Part shown: positions 17,354 through 27,255 of the stretch, one piece after another | Numbering within the stretch: position 1 is the stretch's first letter | How the letters are laid out: the number at the start of each line of letters is the position of its first letter | From: CAWGAJ01 sp963820545 | Lineage (GTDB): Bacteria > Planctomycetota > Planctomycetia > Pirellulales > Thermoguttaceae | Reading direction: 5' to 3' | Assembly: GCA_963820545.1 (NCBI GenBank) | Contig: CAWGAJ010000002.1 | Location: 186,001-250,000 of the forward strand | DNA: 64,000 nucleotides | Program-made: the position numbers and the translations under genes | Notes under the pieces: model-generated | What the model was told of the DNA's origin: nothing | The model's input: the letters and a program-made list of their open reading frames with translations, nothing else | Database searches by the model: none

Positions 17354-18201
17354 TCAACTGTCCGTAGCGCCGCGACGCCGGCGACGGACGATCGCCTTGT
17401 TCGACGGCTTGCGGCGTTTGCGGGTGGCGCCGCCCTTGGCCGACTTGCCCGTGGGGCTGACCGGGTGGCGGCCGCCCTTGGTGCGGCCTTCGCCGCCGCC
17501 GTGCGGATGGTCGATGGGGTTCATGGCCGTGCCGCGGACGTGCGGCCGCCGGCCCAGCCAGCGTTTTCGTCCCGCCTTGCCCAGCACAATGCCCATGTGG
17601 TCGGCGTTGCCGACCGTGCCGATGGTCGCCCGGCACGCCGCCGGCACGCGGCGGATTTCGCCGCTGGGCAGGTTGATCTGCGCCCAATCGGCGTCGCGGG
17701 CGGCCAGCGTCGCGCGAATGCCGGCCGCCCGGCACAACACGCCGCCGCGGCCCGGCTGCATCTCGATGTTGTGGATGTCCATGCCCAAGGGAATCTGCGA
17801 CGAGCGGCAGGCAATTGCCCACCGCCGCCGGCGCGTCCGTGCCGCTAAGGACCTGATCGCCCGCCTTCAGCCCCTCGGGAGCCAAGATGTAGCGCTTCTC
17901 GCCGTCGGCATAGTGCAGCAGGGCGATCCGGGCACTGCGGTTGGGATCGTATTGGATCGAGTTGACCACGGCGGGCATGCCGTCCTTGTTGCGGCGGAAA
18001 TCGATCAGGCGGTATTGCCGCTTGTGTCCGCCGCCGCGATGCCGGGCGGTGATCACGCCCTGGTTGTTCCGGCCGCCCTTTTTGCGTTTGGGGATCAAGC
18101 AGACTCTTGACCGGCTTGGCGCCGGGCGTCAGTTCGGCAAAGTCGCTCACGGTCGCCCCGCGGCGTCCCGGCGTGGTCGGATTGTATCGGCGAATACCCA
18201 T
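17354..18201 (-). CDS. rplB: 50S ribosomal protein uL2 (two frameshifts)
   Basis: uL2 is essential for subunit joining and peptidyl transfer. MGIRRYNPTTPGRRGATVSD starts at 18201; near 18100 the frame changes to RNNQGVITARHRGGGHKRQY and RLIDFRRNKDGMPAVV; near 17810 it changes again to IPLGMDIHNIEMQPGRGGVL and the invariant MNPIDHPHGGGEGRTKGGRH, which holds the functionally critical histidine. The end TRKRRKPSNKAIVRRRRRG is typical. Repaired length is about 283. Confidence 0.95.
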
Positions 18202-18250
18202 GATTTCAGTTCACAGTTTACAGTTCCAGTAACAAAAACTGATAACGCTA

Positions 18251-18562
18251 TCAGAAGAAATTAATCCTGTGTTCTGGGTCCAACGTCACGATGGCCTTTT
18301 TCCAGGCCTTGGTCTCGCCCGAGCGGAAACGGGTTTTGCGCGGCTTGCCCTTGCGGTTCTGGGTGTTCACCCGCACCACCTTCACGTCGAACAGCTCCTC
18401 CACCGCCCGGCGGATGTCTTCTTTTCCGGCCAGCCGGTTGACCTCGAAGGCATAGGCGTTGCTGCGGTTGGCCTTGTGCATGCCCTTTTCGGTCACCAGC
18501 GGCCGGAGAATGATCTGGTGCGGCTGGAGGGTCAAGTTGGTCTGGGTGATCTCTTTGGCCAT
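18251..18562 (-). CDS. rplW: 50S ribosomal protein uL23
   Basis: Intact 103-residue protein at the tunnel exit, the docking site for trigger factor and SRP. LQPHQIILRPLVTEKGMHKA and YAFEVNRLAGKEDIRRAVEE are conserved; the loop VNTQNRKGKPRKTRFRSGET and the end AIVTLDPEHRINFF complete the fold. Starts at the ATG at 18562, 11 bases from rplD. Confidence 0.96.
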   Translation of the reverse strand: MAKEITQTNLTLQPHQIILRPLVTEKGMHKANRSNAYAFEVNRLAGKEDIRRAVEELFDVKVVRVNTQNRKGKPRKTRFRSGETKAWKKAIVTLDPEHRINFF

Positions 18563-18573
18563 GACTTATCTTC

Positions 18574-19217
18574 TTACGATGCCTGTTTTGCGGCGAGTTT
18601 ACCGCGGAAGGCGTCCAAGGCGGCGGTGGTCATCAACACCCGCCGCGGACGCAACACGTTCAGGGCGTTCAGCTCCGCCACCGGCAGCACCGACACGTCG
18701 GCCATGTTGCGAATGCTCTTGTACACGTTCACGTCGTAGCCATCGACCGCCACCAGCAGGCTGCCGTCGTCGATCTTCAGCGCCTTGAGGATCGCGGCCA
18801 TCTCCTTGGTCTTGGGGCCGTTCGAAGGTCAGCTCGTCGATCAGCGTGCACCTCGTCGTCGGCGATTCTGGCGGCCAGGGCCATGCGCGTGGCCAGGCGG
18901 ACGGCCTTTTTCGGCAGCCGATACGACCAGTCGCGGGGCAGTCGGGGATGAATGTCTCCGCCGCCGCGGCGAATGCCGCTGCGCCGCGAGCCGGCCCGGG
19001 CGTTGCCCGTGCCCTTCTGCCGATACATCTTCTTCGTCGTGCCGGCCACCTCCGAACGGCCTTTGGTCTTCGCCGTTCCCTGCCGCTGGTTGGCCTGGTA
19101 CATGACCACCACGTCGTGCAGCAATTGCTTGCTGATGCGCGGGGCGAATTCGGCCGGATCGATCTCGTATTTGCCGACCTCCGCGCCGGTGCGATCGTAG
19201 ACAGGCAAACTAACCAT
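18574..19217 (-). CDS. rplD: 50S ribosomal protein uL4 (frameshifted)
   Basis: MVSLPVYDRTGAEVGKYEID begins at 19217; GTAKTKGRSEVAGTTKKMYR and QKGTGNARAGSRRSGIRRGG form the tunnel loop. A small disturbance near 18955 garbles the residues after RRGGG before PRDWSYRLPKKAVRLATRMA. Near 18840 the frame is lost and the C-terminal half appears as ILKALKIDDGSLLVAVDGYD and NVYKSIRNMADVSVLPVAEL to the stop at 18574. uL4 often represses the S10 operon through its leader; the leader here is only about 65 bases from the promoter to the start, so that mechanism is unlikely. Confidence 0.93.
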
Positions 19218-19251
19218 GTTTATATTTCCTGATCAACTAATCTCTAATCTC

Positions 19252-19943
19252 TTATGTCCCTAATTTATTCGTTGCTCTGATGATCACATATCCGCCGTTG
19301 GGGCCCGGCACCGCGCCGCAGACCACCAGGAGATTGTTCTCCACGTCGATTCGGACGACTTTCAGATTGCGGACGGTGCAGCGCTCGTGCCCGTAATGGC
19401 CGGCCATCGTGGCCCTTGAAGACATGGTGCGGATCGGTGTTGCAGCCGATCGAGCCGGCATGGCGATGCACTTTCTTCACGCCGTGCGAGGCCCGCTGGC
19501 CGTGGAAGTCGTGCCGCTTCATCACGCCGGCGGTGCCCCGTCCTTTGCTGGTGCCGATCACGTCCACGGCTTTGATTTCTTCGAAGATGTCGACCTTTAA
19601 GATCCTGGCCGACCTGGCAGCCGTCGATTTTTCCGCGGAACTCGCGGACGAACCGCTTCGGTTCGCAATCGGCCTTGGCCACGGACTGTACGCCCGCGGC
19701 GGCACGGCGTTTCTGACGTTTGCTCTCGAGTTTGGCGACGTGCCCGCGAGCGCTGCGGCTGGCAAGACGACGAGGCTTATCCAGATAGCCCAGTTGAACG
19801 GCCTCGTAACCGTCCCGTTCCTCCGTTTTCACTTGGAGGACGTGGCAGGGGCCCGCCTGAATGACGGTCACCGGAATCACTTCACCGGCGGAGTCGAAAA
19901 TTTGCGTCATCCCGACCTTGCGGCCGAGTAGTCCAACTGCCAT
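19252..19943 (-). CDS. rplC: 50S ribosomal protein uL3 (two frameshifts)
   Basis: MAVGLLGRKVGMTQIFDSAG at 19943 is diagnostic. A frame change near 19610 gives VDIFEEIKAVDVIGTSKGRG and VMKRHDFHGQRASHGVKKVH, the loop reaching toward the peptidyl transferase centre; near 19420 another leads to MAGHYGHERCTVRNLKVVRI and GAVPGPNGGYVIIRATNK. All conserved blocks are present. Repaired length is about 230. Confidence 0.94.
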
Positions 19944-20104
19944 CGTTCTTGCCTTTGCTGCACGCGTGACGGGAACATCCGGTCCACAGCCGGGATTACC
20001 CGTCAGGCTTCCGGTACATAACTATTTCCAAACAACTCAGTAGTGTTTTTTAATACCCCTTCTCGCTCCCTTCCGGGAGAGCGAACTTTTTTTTAGATGA
20101 ATTC

Positions 20105-20434
20105 TTAATGCCTGCTGGTGGCTTTGATCTTAATATCCACGCCCGCCGGCAGACTCAGCTTGTTGAGCGCTTCGATGGTCTTGGCCGTGGCCTGCATGAT
20201 GTCGATCAGCCGTTTATGCGTGCGGATCTCGAACTGCTGCCGGGCCTTCTTGTCCACGTGGGGACTAGACTGGACCGTGTAGCGCTCGATACGCGTTGGC
20301 AAGGGAATTGGACCGTGAACCACGGAACCCGTCCGCTTGGCCGTGTCCACGATGTCCGTCGCACACTGATCTAGAATGGCGTGATCGTATGCTTCCATGC
20401 GGATGCGAATGATTTCGTTTGTCTGACCAGCCAC
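20105..20434 (-). CDS. rpsJ: 30S ribosomal protein uS10
   Basis: First gene of the superoperon and intact. The frame is open from an ATG at 20473, but the GTG at 20434 is the better start: it is preceded by GGAGG six bases upstream and gives MAGQTNEIIRIRMEAYDH, the length (109) and N-terminus expected for uS10. The core DTAKRTGSVVHGPIPLPTRI and PHVDKKARQQFEIRTHKRLI is fully conserved. uS10 also serves transcription antitermination as NusE. Confidence 0.95.
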   Translation of the reverse strand: MAGQTNEIIRIRMEAYDHAILDQCATDIVDTAKRTGSVVHGPIPLPTRIERYTVQSSPHVDKKARQQFEIRTHKRLIDIMQATAKTIEALNKLSLPAGVDIKIKATSRH

Positions 20435-20506
20435 GGATGTCCTCCGGGTAATATCCAATTTCCCGATTGCCAAAGAAACTACCGCCTTTTAGGCACGAAA
20501 TCTTAG

Positions 20507-20535
20507 ATCATATCGTCTGCGGAAATTGACGTCAA
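20507..20535 (-). promoter_or_regulatory. Sigma70-type promoter of the S10 operon
   Basis: On the minus strand TTGACG (20535-20530) and TATGAT (20512-20507) are separated by exactly 17 bases, close to the consensus for the housekeeping sigma factor. Transcription should start near 20500, about 65 bases before the rpsJ GTG. The minus 35 box is embedded in the palindrome TTGACGTCAA (20526-20535). The rest of the 333-base space up to the divergent gene is AT-rich, contains an ACCGCC/GGCGGT stem around 20671-20695, and shows no second clear promoter. Confidence 0.7.
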
Positions 20536-20767
20536 CAGTAAGGAAGGGAATTTTTCAATAATATATTGTATGTCTTATCCCAAAATTGGCATATTTTCAG
20601 CCGGCTGCCCAATTTGCCAATGATTTCAATAAAAAGATGCAAATTGATGTACGGATTCCCTAAGAGACCGCCACTAATAAAAGGGAGGCGGTGCGGATGT
20701 GAAAACAAGCAAGTTTAGTTATTAAGTGGGGTTATCATCCCATCCTTATATAAAAAGGGATACTTTC

Positions 20768-23091
20768 ATGCGACTTACCTTGCGGACCATGTTGGCATAT
20801 CTAGATGGTATTCTCGAGCCGGAAGACACCCAAGACATCGGCAAAAAAATCGAGGTAAGCGTGTTTGCCGGCGACCTGATGCATCGCATTCGCGATCTGG
20901 CGCGACGAATCCGTTTGGCCCCTCCGGGTATCAGGTCGGAGATACCAGCCACAGACGCTGAAGCCGTGGCTGAATATCTCGATAATACTATGCCTCCGGC
21001 ACAAGTTGTGGAATTTGAAAAGTCTTGTTTGGAATCAGATATCCATCTGGCTGAAGTGGCGGCCTGCCATCAGATATTAACATTGGTCTTAGGCGAACCC
21101 GCGGAGGTCGATCCCGCCACCCGACAGAAAATATACGAATTACCTGCCCGGTATCCGGAAATACCGTACTTTCTCGCCCATGGGACGGTCATGCCGCCGC
21201 CGCTTCCCTCCACTTATGCCGAGGATATAGGTATCTATGAGGAAGAAAAAACGCGAGCCAAGCCCACGATTCCCGAATACCTGCGGGAACCGACGAGAAA
21301 ATACCGCTGGATCTCCCTGGCCACCGGGATTGCCTTGTCGCTTTGTGTGATACTCGTGTTGCTCAAAGCGCTGGGAAGGTTCGAGCCCGGCACGACCTTG
21401 GGAAAACTGCTGGTCACTTCTAAAGGCACGGAAGAGAACAAACAAGTAGCCATGGCTCCAAACAAAGGCGGCGCAACGTCCACAAAAACCGCGGCGGATA
21501 CGTCCGCTAAACAAAAACCCGATAACAAAGCCATTGAGGTGAAGACCAAATCGGCCACCGAATCTGTCACCCCCGCGGCCCCGCCTGTTAAACAGCCTGC
21601 TGAATCCGCAAAACAATCCGCCGCTAAACAGCCGTCAGTTCCGGCAATCGTCCCGGGCAAGACGGAAACGACAACCGCACCAGGACCAGCCGATAAGGAA
21701 GTGGAGATCCCATCAGAAAGCGGCGCCACTACGCCTGCCGCCGAACCACAAAACCCGCCCTTAACCGGCACCCCGCCAAAGCCAACGCCGGAAAAAACTC
21801 CGCGCGGCCAGCCCGCTGCTTCTCCCGGCGCTGCAACAGCCGCTGAGCAACTATCACCTGCCGAGCCCAGCGAAATCGCCGCGGCGACAAGCAGTTCCAA
21901 ATCAGCCGAAGAACCCCTTTCATCCGCCGCGGAACGGCTGGGGCGTTTGATGTCTGATGATCAAATACTGTTGCGATACACCTCCCCAGGCGGCGATTGG
22001 CAGCGAGTAGCGAGCAAAGAATTCCTTTGCGCAGGGCAACAGATGCTGGCCTTGCCCACCTATCGACCGGAAATGACGCTGGCCGCCGGCGTGAGCTTGC
22101 GAATGATCGGCCCAGCGGCGCTGGAACTCCTGCCGGGAAACAGCAGCGAAGCGGCGGGCATAAAAATCCGCTTGGGCCGGATAGTGATGATGCCCTTGGC
22201 CAATGCCGGCACGCGCTTGCGCATCGCCATCGGCGAGCGAACCGGAGTGCTTACTTTCGTGGATCCAGAAGCGGTGGTGGCGGCCGAGGTGCGCCGCCCT
22301 CGCGCGCGGGCGCCGATCCGGAAAGCGAACCCGGCCGCTTTGCCGGCGAACTGTTTATCACCACCGGGCACGTGCTTTGGGATGAACCGGCCCAAAAAAC
22401 CAGGGAAATTGCCGCCCCAGCGCGATTGAAGCTCTCCGCGCAATCGCCGCCCGATGTAACGATATTTAGAGAAATGCCCAAGTGGATCGGCGGCGAGCCG
22501 ATCAGTAAGTTGGAGCAAAGCGCTTCCCAGACAATTTTAGAAGCAATGACCTCCGCGAGGTTGGGGCTTAAGGAATTGGCCGATCATCGACGAAAAGAAG
22601 TACGCTGGCTGGCAATTCGCTGTTTGGGATATCTGGGTTATTTTGATCCTATGGTGATGGTGCTGAACGACGCCGCTTTCAAAAATGAATGGACCGACTA
22701 CATCGAGCAACTGCAAGAGGCCGTGGGCCGCGATCCCGAAACTGCCGCTGCCGTGCGCCAAGCCCTGGAAAAAAGATATCCTCAAGCAGCCTCCGGCCTG
22801 TATCGCATGCTTTGGGGTTACACGGATCAGGACTTGGAATCGGGCGAAGACGCCAAATTGGTAAAATCTCTGGAAGATGAAAATTTAGCCCTGCGCGTGC
22901 TGAGTTTTTGGAACCTCAAAGAAATCACGGGCCGGGGACTCTATTATCAACCAGAACAAACGCCGGCCAAAAGACAACAGCCCGTTGTGCGCTGGAAACA
23001 GCGCTTGGAGGCCAAGGAGATCCGCATTAAATCGGCCGAAGAAAAGGCCGGCAACGCCGCCAGCGAAAAAGAACTCCCAGTAGCGGAATGA
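20768..23091 (+). CDS. Large single-span membrane protein with duplicated anti-sigma-like N-terminus (frameshifted)
   Basis: I do not recognise a named family. The start is the ATG at 20768 after an AAAAGGGA box. Residues 1-50 and about 75-125 look like two copies of one helical module: TMLAYLDGILEPEDTQDI and EAVAEYLDNTMPPAQVVEFE, which recalls anti-sigma zf-HC2 domains but without zinc cysteines. A membrane helix follows (WISLATGIALSLCVILVLL, near residue 192), then about 180 residues rich in Pro, Ala, Thr and Lys, then a beta-rich segment with FecR-like character (GVSLRMIGPAALELLPGN ... GIKIRLGRIVMMPL). The frame shifts near 22300 and continues to an alpha-helical C-terminal domain ending at 23091. 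About 774 residues in total. Divergent from the S10 operon. A membrane regulator is plausible but unproven. Confidence 0.6.
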
Positions 23092-23547
23092 TCCTGGTCG
23101 GGCAAGATATGGGGAAGCGGTGGGGAATTGAGCATAAGTGGGCAGTGGGCGGTGGACAGTGGACAGTTAATTACGGGCGAGGGATTCGGTCATAAAGCCG
23201 CGACGGGCACCAACCGAAGGTTGGTCGGTCGCGGCTTTGCTTGCGGTCACAGGCCGCACCCGGAAAAACATCCGCCCAATTCTCAGGTGTCTTCAATGCC
23301 TTGAAAATACGCTGGATAAATATATTCAATTTGCTTGGCAAAAAATAATATGGGTAATATATGGCGACCTGACTATCGAGCTAATTCCGAATGTATTGGT
23401 AATATAGGTTCTTCCGATATTAAGGAAAGATATGATTTTGCCTGTTTTGACATTGTTGATGGCATAGAGTCTTAACCAGGCCTAGAAGCTGGTTGGATAT
23501 TTGTCTTTAAGGTGGCAGAGATAAGACGCAATCAAAGGACAGCAAGG
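23092..23547. other. Intergenic region with strong hairpin
   Basis: No gene seen. It begins with GTGGGCAGTGGGCGGTGG-type low-complexity words, then carries a long hairpin at 23194-23238: AAAGCCGCGAC pairs with GTCGCGGCTTT and an inner ACCAACC pairs with GGTTGGT around GAA. This may terminate transcription of the large membrane protein gene, although there is no long T-run, or it may be a dispersed repeat. The remaining 270 bases are AT-rich and probably contain the promoter of the efflux operon; no convincing boxes were identified. Confidence 0.6.
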
Positions 23548-25128
23548 ATGCACGGGATACCTCGGGTACGTGTGGCTTCTTTGAGAACCGTTGCGGTGTT
23601 GGCACTCTTGTTGAGCGGGTGTACAAGACCCAGCGAATACGTGCGAAACGGTTTTAAGGTGGGCCCCAACTACTGCCCGCCCGCGGCCCCCGTGGCCGAA
23701 CATTGGATTGACGCCGCCGATGTCCGCATTCGGAGTCAATCCGATGATATCATCTGTCGATGGTGGGTTGTTTTTAATGATCCGATACTGAACAACCTCA
23801 TAGCCTGCGCTTATCGGCAAAACCTCACACTTCGGGAGGCCGGTTTCCGGGTGCTTGAGGCGCGATATCAGCTTGGCATTGCCAGGGGAGAGATCTTTCC
23901 GCAATCACAAACCGCATCCGGAAGTTACTCGCGTCGGGGCGCCAACCAGGTATTTTCGGACCAATGGAACTTTGGTTTTAATCTGGCGTGGGAGTTGGAT
24001 TTTTGGGGCCGGTTTCGCCGGGCGGTGTTGGCGGCGGACGCCGCCTTGGATTCTTCAGTGGCAGGCTACGACGATGTGCTGGTAACGCTGCTGGGCGACA
24101 TCGCCGTGAATTACGTGCAGATACGCACCGACCAGGAACGGATCAAATTGCTCAGCGATAACGTGGAGGTTCAGCGGGAGATTTATGAACTCGCTAAAAG
24201 ACGACTGGGGATCGGCACCCTTGCCGAACTGGACGTCCAGCAGGCCGAAAGCACGTTGAAACAGACCGAGGCCGCCATCCCCCAGTTGGAAATCGACATG
24301 CGCCAAGCCGGCAACCGTCTGTGCGTTTTAATGGGCATGCCGCCGGTGGAGCTGCAAAATCTCTTGGGCTCCGGACCAATTCCCACGACACCGCCTGAGG
24401 TGGCCATTGGCATTCCCGCGGAACTGCTCCGCCGCCGGCCAGACATCCGCCGCGCCGAACGCGACGCGGCCGCTCAGGCCGAGCAGATCGGCATCGCGCA
24501 AGCCGCTCTCTATCCCGCCTTTAGCATTTCCGGCAACCTGGGATACTCCGCCAATAACTTTCCTAATCTTTTTACTCCCCAATCCTTCAATGGCAACGTG
24601 GGGCCGTCGTTTAATTGGAATATTCTCAATTATGGCAGAATCTTGAACAACGTCCGCTATCAGGATGCGCGATTCCAAGAACTCGTGGTCACTTACCAAA
24701 ACACCGTACTCCAGGCCAACGAGGAAGTGGAAGACGGGATAGTGACCTTTTTACGCGCCCAGGAGCGCAAGCGAATTCTCGACGACAGCGTGAAAGCCGG
24801 GAAGATCGCCCGCGGTATCGCCCTGCGGCTTTATGGAAAAGTACAAGGCTTCGACTTCAACCGCTATGCGGTAATCGAACAGAATCTGATAACTCAGCAA
24901 GACGCCTGGGCGCAGGCCCAAGGGCAGATCGCTCAAGGTCTAATCGCGACCTACCGGGCACTAGGCGGTGGCTGGCAGATTCGTTTCAATCCGCCGCCGG
25001 TGGAGCCATTGGAAATTGCACCTGCTGCTCCCGTCCCTGGCGGGCGCATTCCCGGCGATCCCTCAATGCCGGAAGTGCTGCCCACTCCGCCCTCTGCTCC
25101 GTCTAATGCGCCTCAGCAGCAGCCATAG
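23548..25128 (+). CDS. NodT/OprM-type outer-membrane efflux lipoprotein
   Basis: Outer-membrane channel of a tripartite pump. With the ATG at 23548 (AAAGGA box 8 bases upstream) the product has 526 residues, a signal peptide and lipobox LLSGC with the lipidated Cys25. The TolC fold is repeated twice; markers are VGPNYCPPAAPVAEHW, NQVFSDQWNFGFNLAWELDF WGR, the turn IPAELLRRRPDIRRAERDAA and AQAALYPAFSISGNLGY. It ends in a Pro-rich tail. The gene is intact, in contrast to the downstream pump genes. It may begin an operon with the MarR, MacA and MacB genes, though 227 bases separate it from marR. Confidence 0.93.
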   Translation: MHGIPRVRVASLRTVAVLALLLSGCTRPSEYVRNGFKVGPNYCPPAAPVAEHWIDAADVRIRSQSDDIICRWWVVFNDPILNNLIACAYRQNLTLREAGFRVLEARYQLGIARGEIFPQSQTASGSYSRRGANQVFSDQWNFGFNLAWELDFWGRFRRAVLAADAALDSSVAGYDDVLVTLLGDIAVNYVQIRTDQERIKLLSDNVEVQREIYELAKRRLGIGTLAELDVQQAESTLKQTEAAIPQLEIDMRQAGNRLCVLMGMPPVELQNLLGSGPIPTTPPEVAIGIPAELLRRRPDIRRAERDAAAQAEQIGIAQAALYPAFSISGNLGYSANNFPNLFTPQSFNGNVGPSFNWNILNYGRILNNVRYQDARFQELVVTYQNTVLQANEEVEDGIVTFLRAQERKRILDDSVKAGKIARGIALRLYGKVQGFDFNRYAVIEQNLITQQDAWAQAQGQIAQGLIATYRALGGGWQIRFNPPPVEPLEIAPAAPVPGGRIPGDPSMPEVLPTPPSAPSNAPQQQP

Positions 25129-25355
25129 AGTCTACCGAGAGTCTTGGTTTCCTTCCCACCTAAATGCTTCGGCGAAGTTGCCTCCTCTATTCCCAGCCGA
25201 TCAGGGCTCTTATTTTTTCGTGGAAAACACTTGACGTGCAAAAATAGTTTATGTAAATTAACTATATAGAATAATTAATCATTAAATCCTTTAATTTGAG
25301 CTACGGACTCCATCTAACAGGGGATGTGATAAAGTTGAAGTTAGGCCTAAAAAGC

Positions 25356-25873
25356 ATGGATAATTCAAACAGATTTGAGGAAGCCAACCAGATTGCTTCG
25401 TTACTGCCGGCTCTGATGCGGCAGCTCTTTATGCTGGACGACGATCTGGCCGCGGATTTGCCGCTGGCCCAGTTACGGGTGTGTGCCATTTTGCGCGACG
25501 GGCCCCACCCCATGTCGGTGCTGAGCCGGGAACTAGGCGTATCTCTTAGCGCCATGACGCAGATTGCCGACCGGCTGGAGCGGGCCAAAATGGTCAGCCG
25601 CGTTGCCGAAGACAGCGACCGGCGCGTGCGCTGCCTGCAATTAACCCAAAAGGGGGAGAAATGATGCGCCGGCGTGAAGATTATCGAGTCCGGCGCGTGC
25701 GGACGGTGTTAAATCATATATCGCCTGAAGAGCGTAAAGAAATAGTGACCGCATTAGAGATGTTGATGCATGCCAGTCTGGCCATGGGAACAGAAAAGAC
25801 TCCACACGGGAATCATCTTGTCGGCATGCATCGGAGGGGAGAGGAATTGAACATATCGAAGGTGATTTCATGA
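25356..25873 (+). CDS. MarR-family transcriptional regulator (one frameshift)
   Basis: Winged helix-turn-helix repressor likely controlling the efflux genes. From the ATG at 25356: LPLAQLRVCAILRDGPHPMS and VLSRELGVSLSAMTQIADRL are the HTH, and VAEDSDRRVRCLQLTQKGEK is the wing. A premature TGA at 25662 is caused by loss of one A in an A-run; with GAGAAAATG restored the chain continues MMRRREDYRVRRVRTVLNHI to 25873, giving the normal dimerisation helix and about 172 residues. Its stop overlaps the macA start (ATGA), so both are translated from one message. Confidence 0.88.
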
Positions 25874-27240
25874 GGCTGCTGTTTAGCATTGTTGGTGTAA
25901 TCGGAATTGTGGCGGGCAGCGCGGCGTATTATGTGAAGTATGTGGCCGCTGAACCGACGACCAGTTTCCGCACCGCGGCGGTTACTCGCGGCGATATTCT
26001 CTCCACCATCAAGGCCACGGGAACAGTGGAGCCGGAAGAGGTAGTGAATGTCGGGCGCAGGTCGTGGGCCGGATCAATGATTTTGGCATCGACCCCAGCG
26101 ACCCAGAGGGTAAAAAAGATCGACTACCGCTCCGTTGTCCACGAGGATACTGTATTGGCTTACATCGACGACTCGGTCTATAAAGCCCAGCTCGATCAGG
26201 CCGAAGCCGCCTATCTACGCTCTAAGGCCGATCTGCAACAGCTTAAGGCCAAATTGTTGCAGACCGAGCAAGACCGGAAACGGGCCGAGGAACTACACAC
26301 AATCACCGATATACCTGGTACCACTCATCCGATCAAAGGCATTGCCGACAGCGATTACGATCTGGCCGTGGCCAATCACGAAGTGGCCAAGGCCAACGTG
26401 ACCGTGGGAGAAGCGATGATTAAGCAGAGCGAGGCCTCTTTTGAACTAGCCAAAACCAATCTGGCCTACACCATCATCAAATCGCCGGTCGAGGGCGAGA
26501 TTATCGATCGCCGGGTGAACATCGGACAGACCGTGGTGTCCAGTCTCAATGCACCTAGTATTTTTCTCATTGGCAAGGATCTGCGCAGAATGCAGGTCTG
26601 GGCATCGGTCAATGAGGCCGATATTGGACGGATCATGAGCAAGAAGGAGATGCCCGCACAGTTCACGGTCGACGCCTTCCCGGGCGAAGTCTTTCGTGGC
26701 AAAGTAGCCCAGGTCCGCTTAAACGCCAACATGAACCAAAACGTGGTCTTGTACACGGTGGTAGTGGCTTTCGACAACTCCGAGCGGAAACTGATCCCCT
26801 ATTTGACTGCCAATCTCCAGTTCGAAGTCGATGAGCACAAAAACATCTTGACGGTGCCGACCGCGGCGCTGCGCTGGAAGCCCAAGGCCGAGCAAATTGT
26901 GCCGGGATTACGCGAGGCGATTGCCAACTCTTGCCCGTCACCGCCGGCACCAGATCCGCCCGGCCAGGCAAAGAATCGGAAAAATCCCCGCAGAATAACG
27001 AAGATCGCGGCCGGCTGTGGGTGAAAGACGGCAAATATGTCCGGCCCATAGAGGTGCAGATCGGCGCTAACAATGAAACGCAAACCGAGGTTTCAGGCGA
27101 CAACGTGAAAGAAGGAATGGAAGTGATTGTTGGAGTATCACAAGACAATAATGTCGCCGACAGCGGCGAGACCACGAATCCATTTGGCCCACCCCAGATT
27201 CCCCCGCGGCAGCAGAAAGGCCACGCCGCCACCGCCATAA
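25870..27240 (+). CDS. macA: MacA/HlyD-type periplasmic adaptor (frameshifted)
   Basis: Links the inner-membrane pump to the outer-membrane channel. An N-terminal membrane anchor (MRLLFSIVGVIGIVAGSAAY) precedes the biotinyl-lipoyl half TVEPEEVVNVG, a coiled coil (residues about 100-180, QLDQAEAAYLRSKADLQQLK), the second lipoyl half AYTIIKSPVEGEIIDRRVNI and a beta-barrel. Compensating changes between 26050 and 26115 garble one strand. Near 26925 the frame changes to GRLWVKDGKYVRPIEVQIGA and NVKEGMEVIVGVSQ; one further base near 27225 gives the Pro-rich end and a stop at 27240. The gene is followed after 15 bases by macB. Confidence 0.9.
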
Positions 27241-27255
27241 CAACCAGGAGTTACC

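Noticed and set aside
20526..20535. TTGACGTCAA as a specific regulator-binding palindrome
   Set aside because: It arises from the minus 35 box and its neighbours; no second copy was noticed in the window.
21370..21400. tRNA T-loop-like word GGTTCGAGCCCGG
   Set aside because: It is inside a protein-coding frame and no acceptor or anticodon stems could be built around it; no tRNA was found elsewhere in spacers.
25661..25873. A separate 70-residue protein after the MarR gene
   Set aside because: It is the C-terminal helix of the same MarR protein; one A restored in the run before ATGATG joins them.
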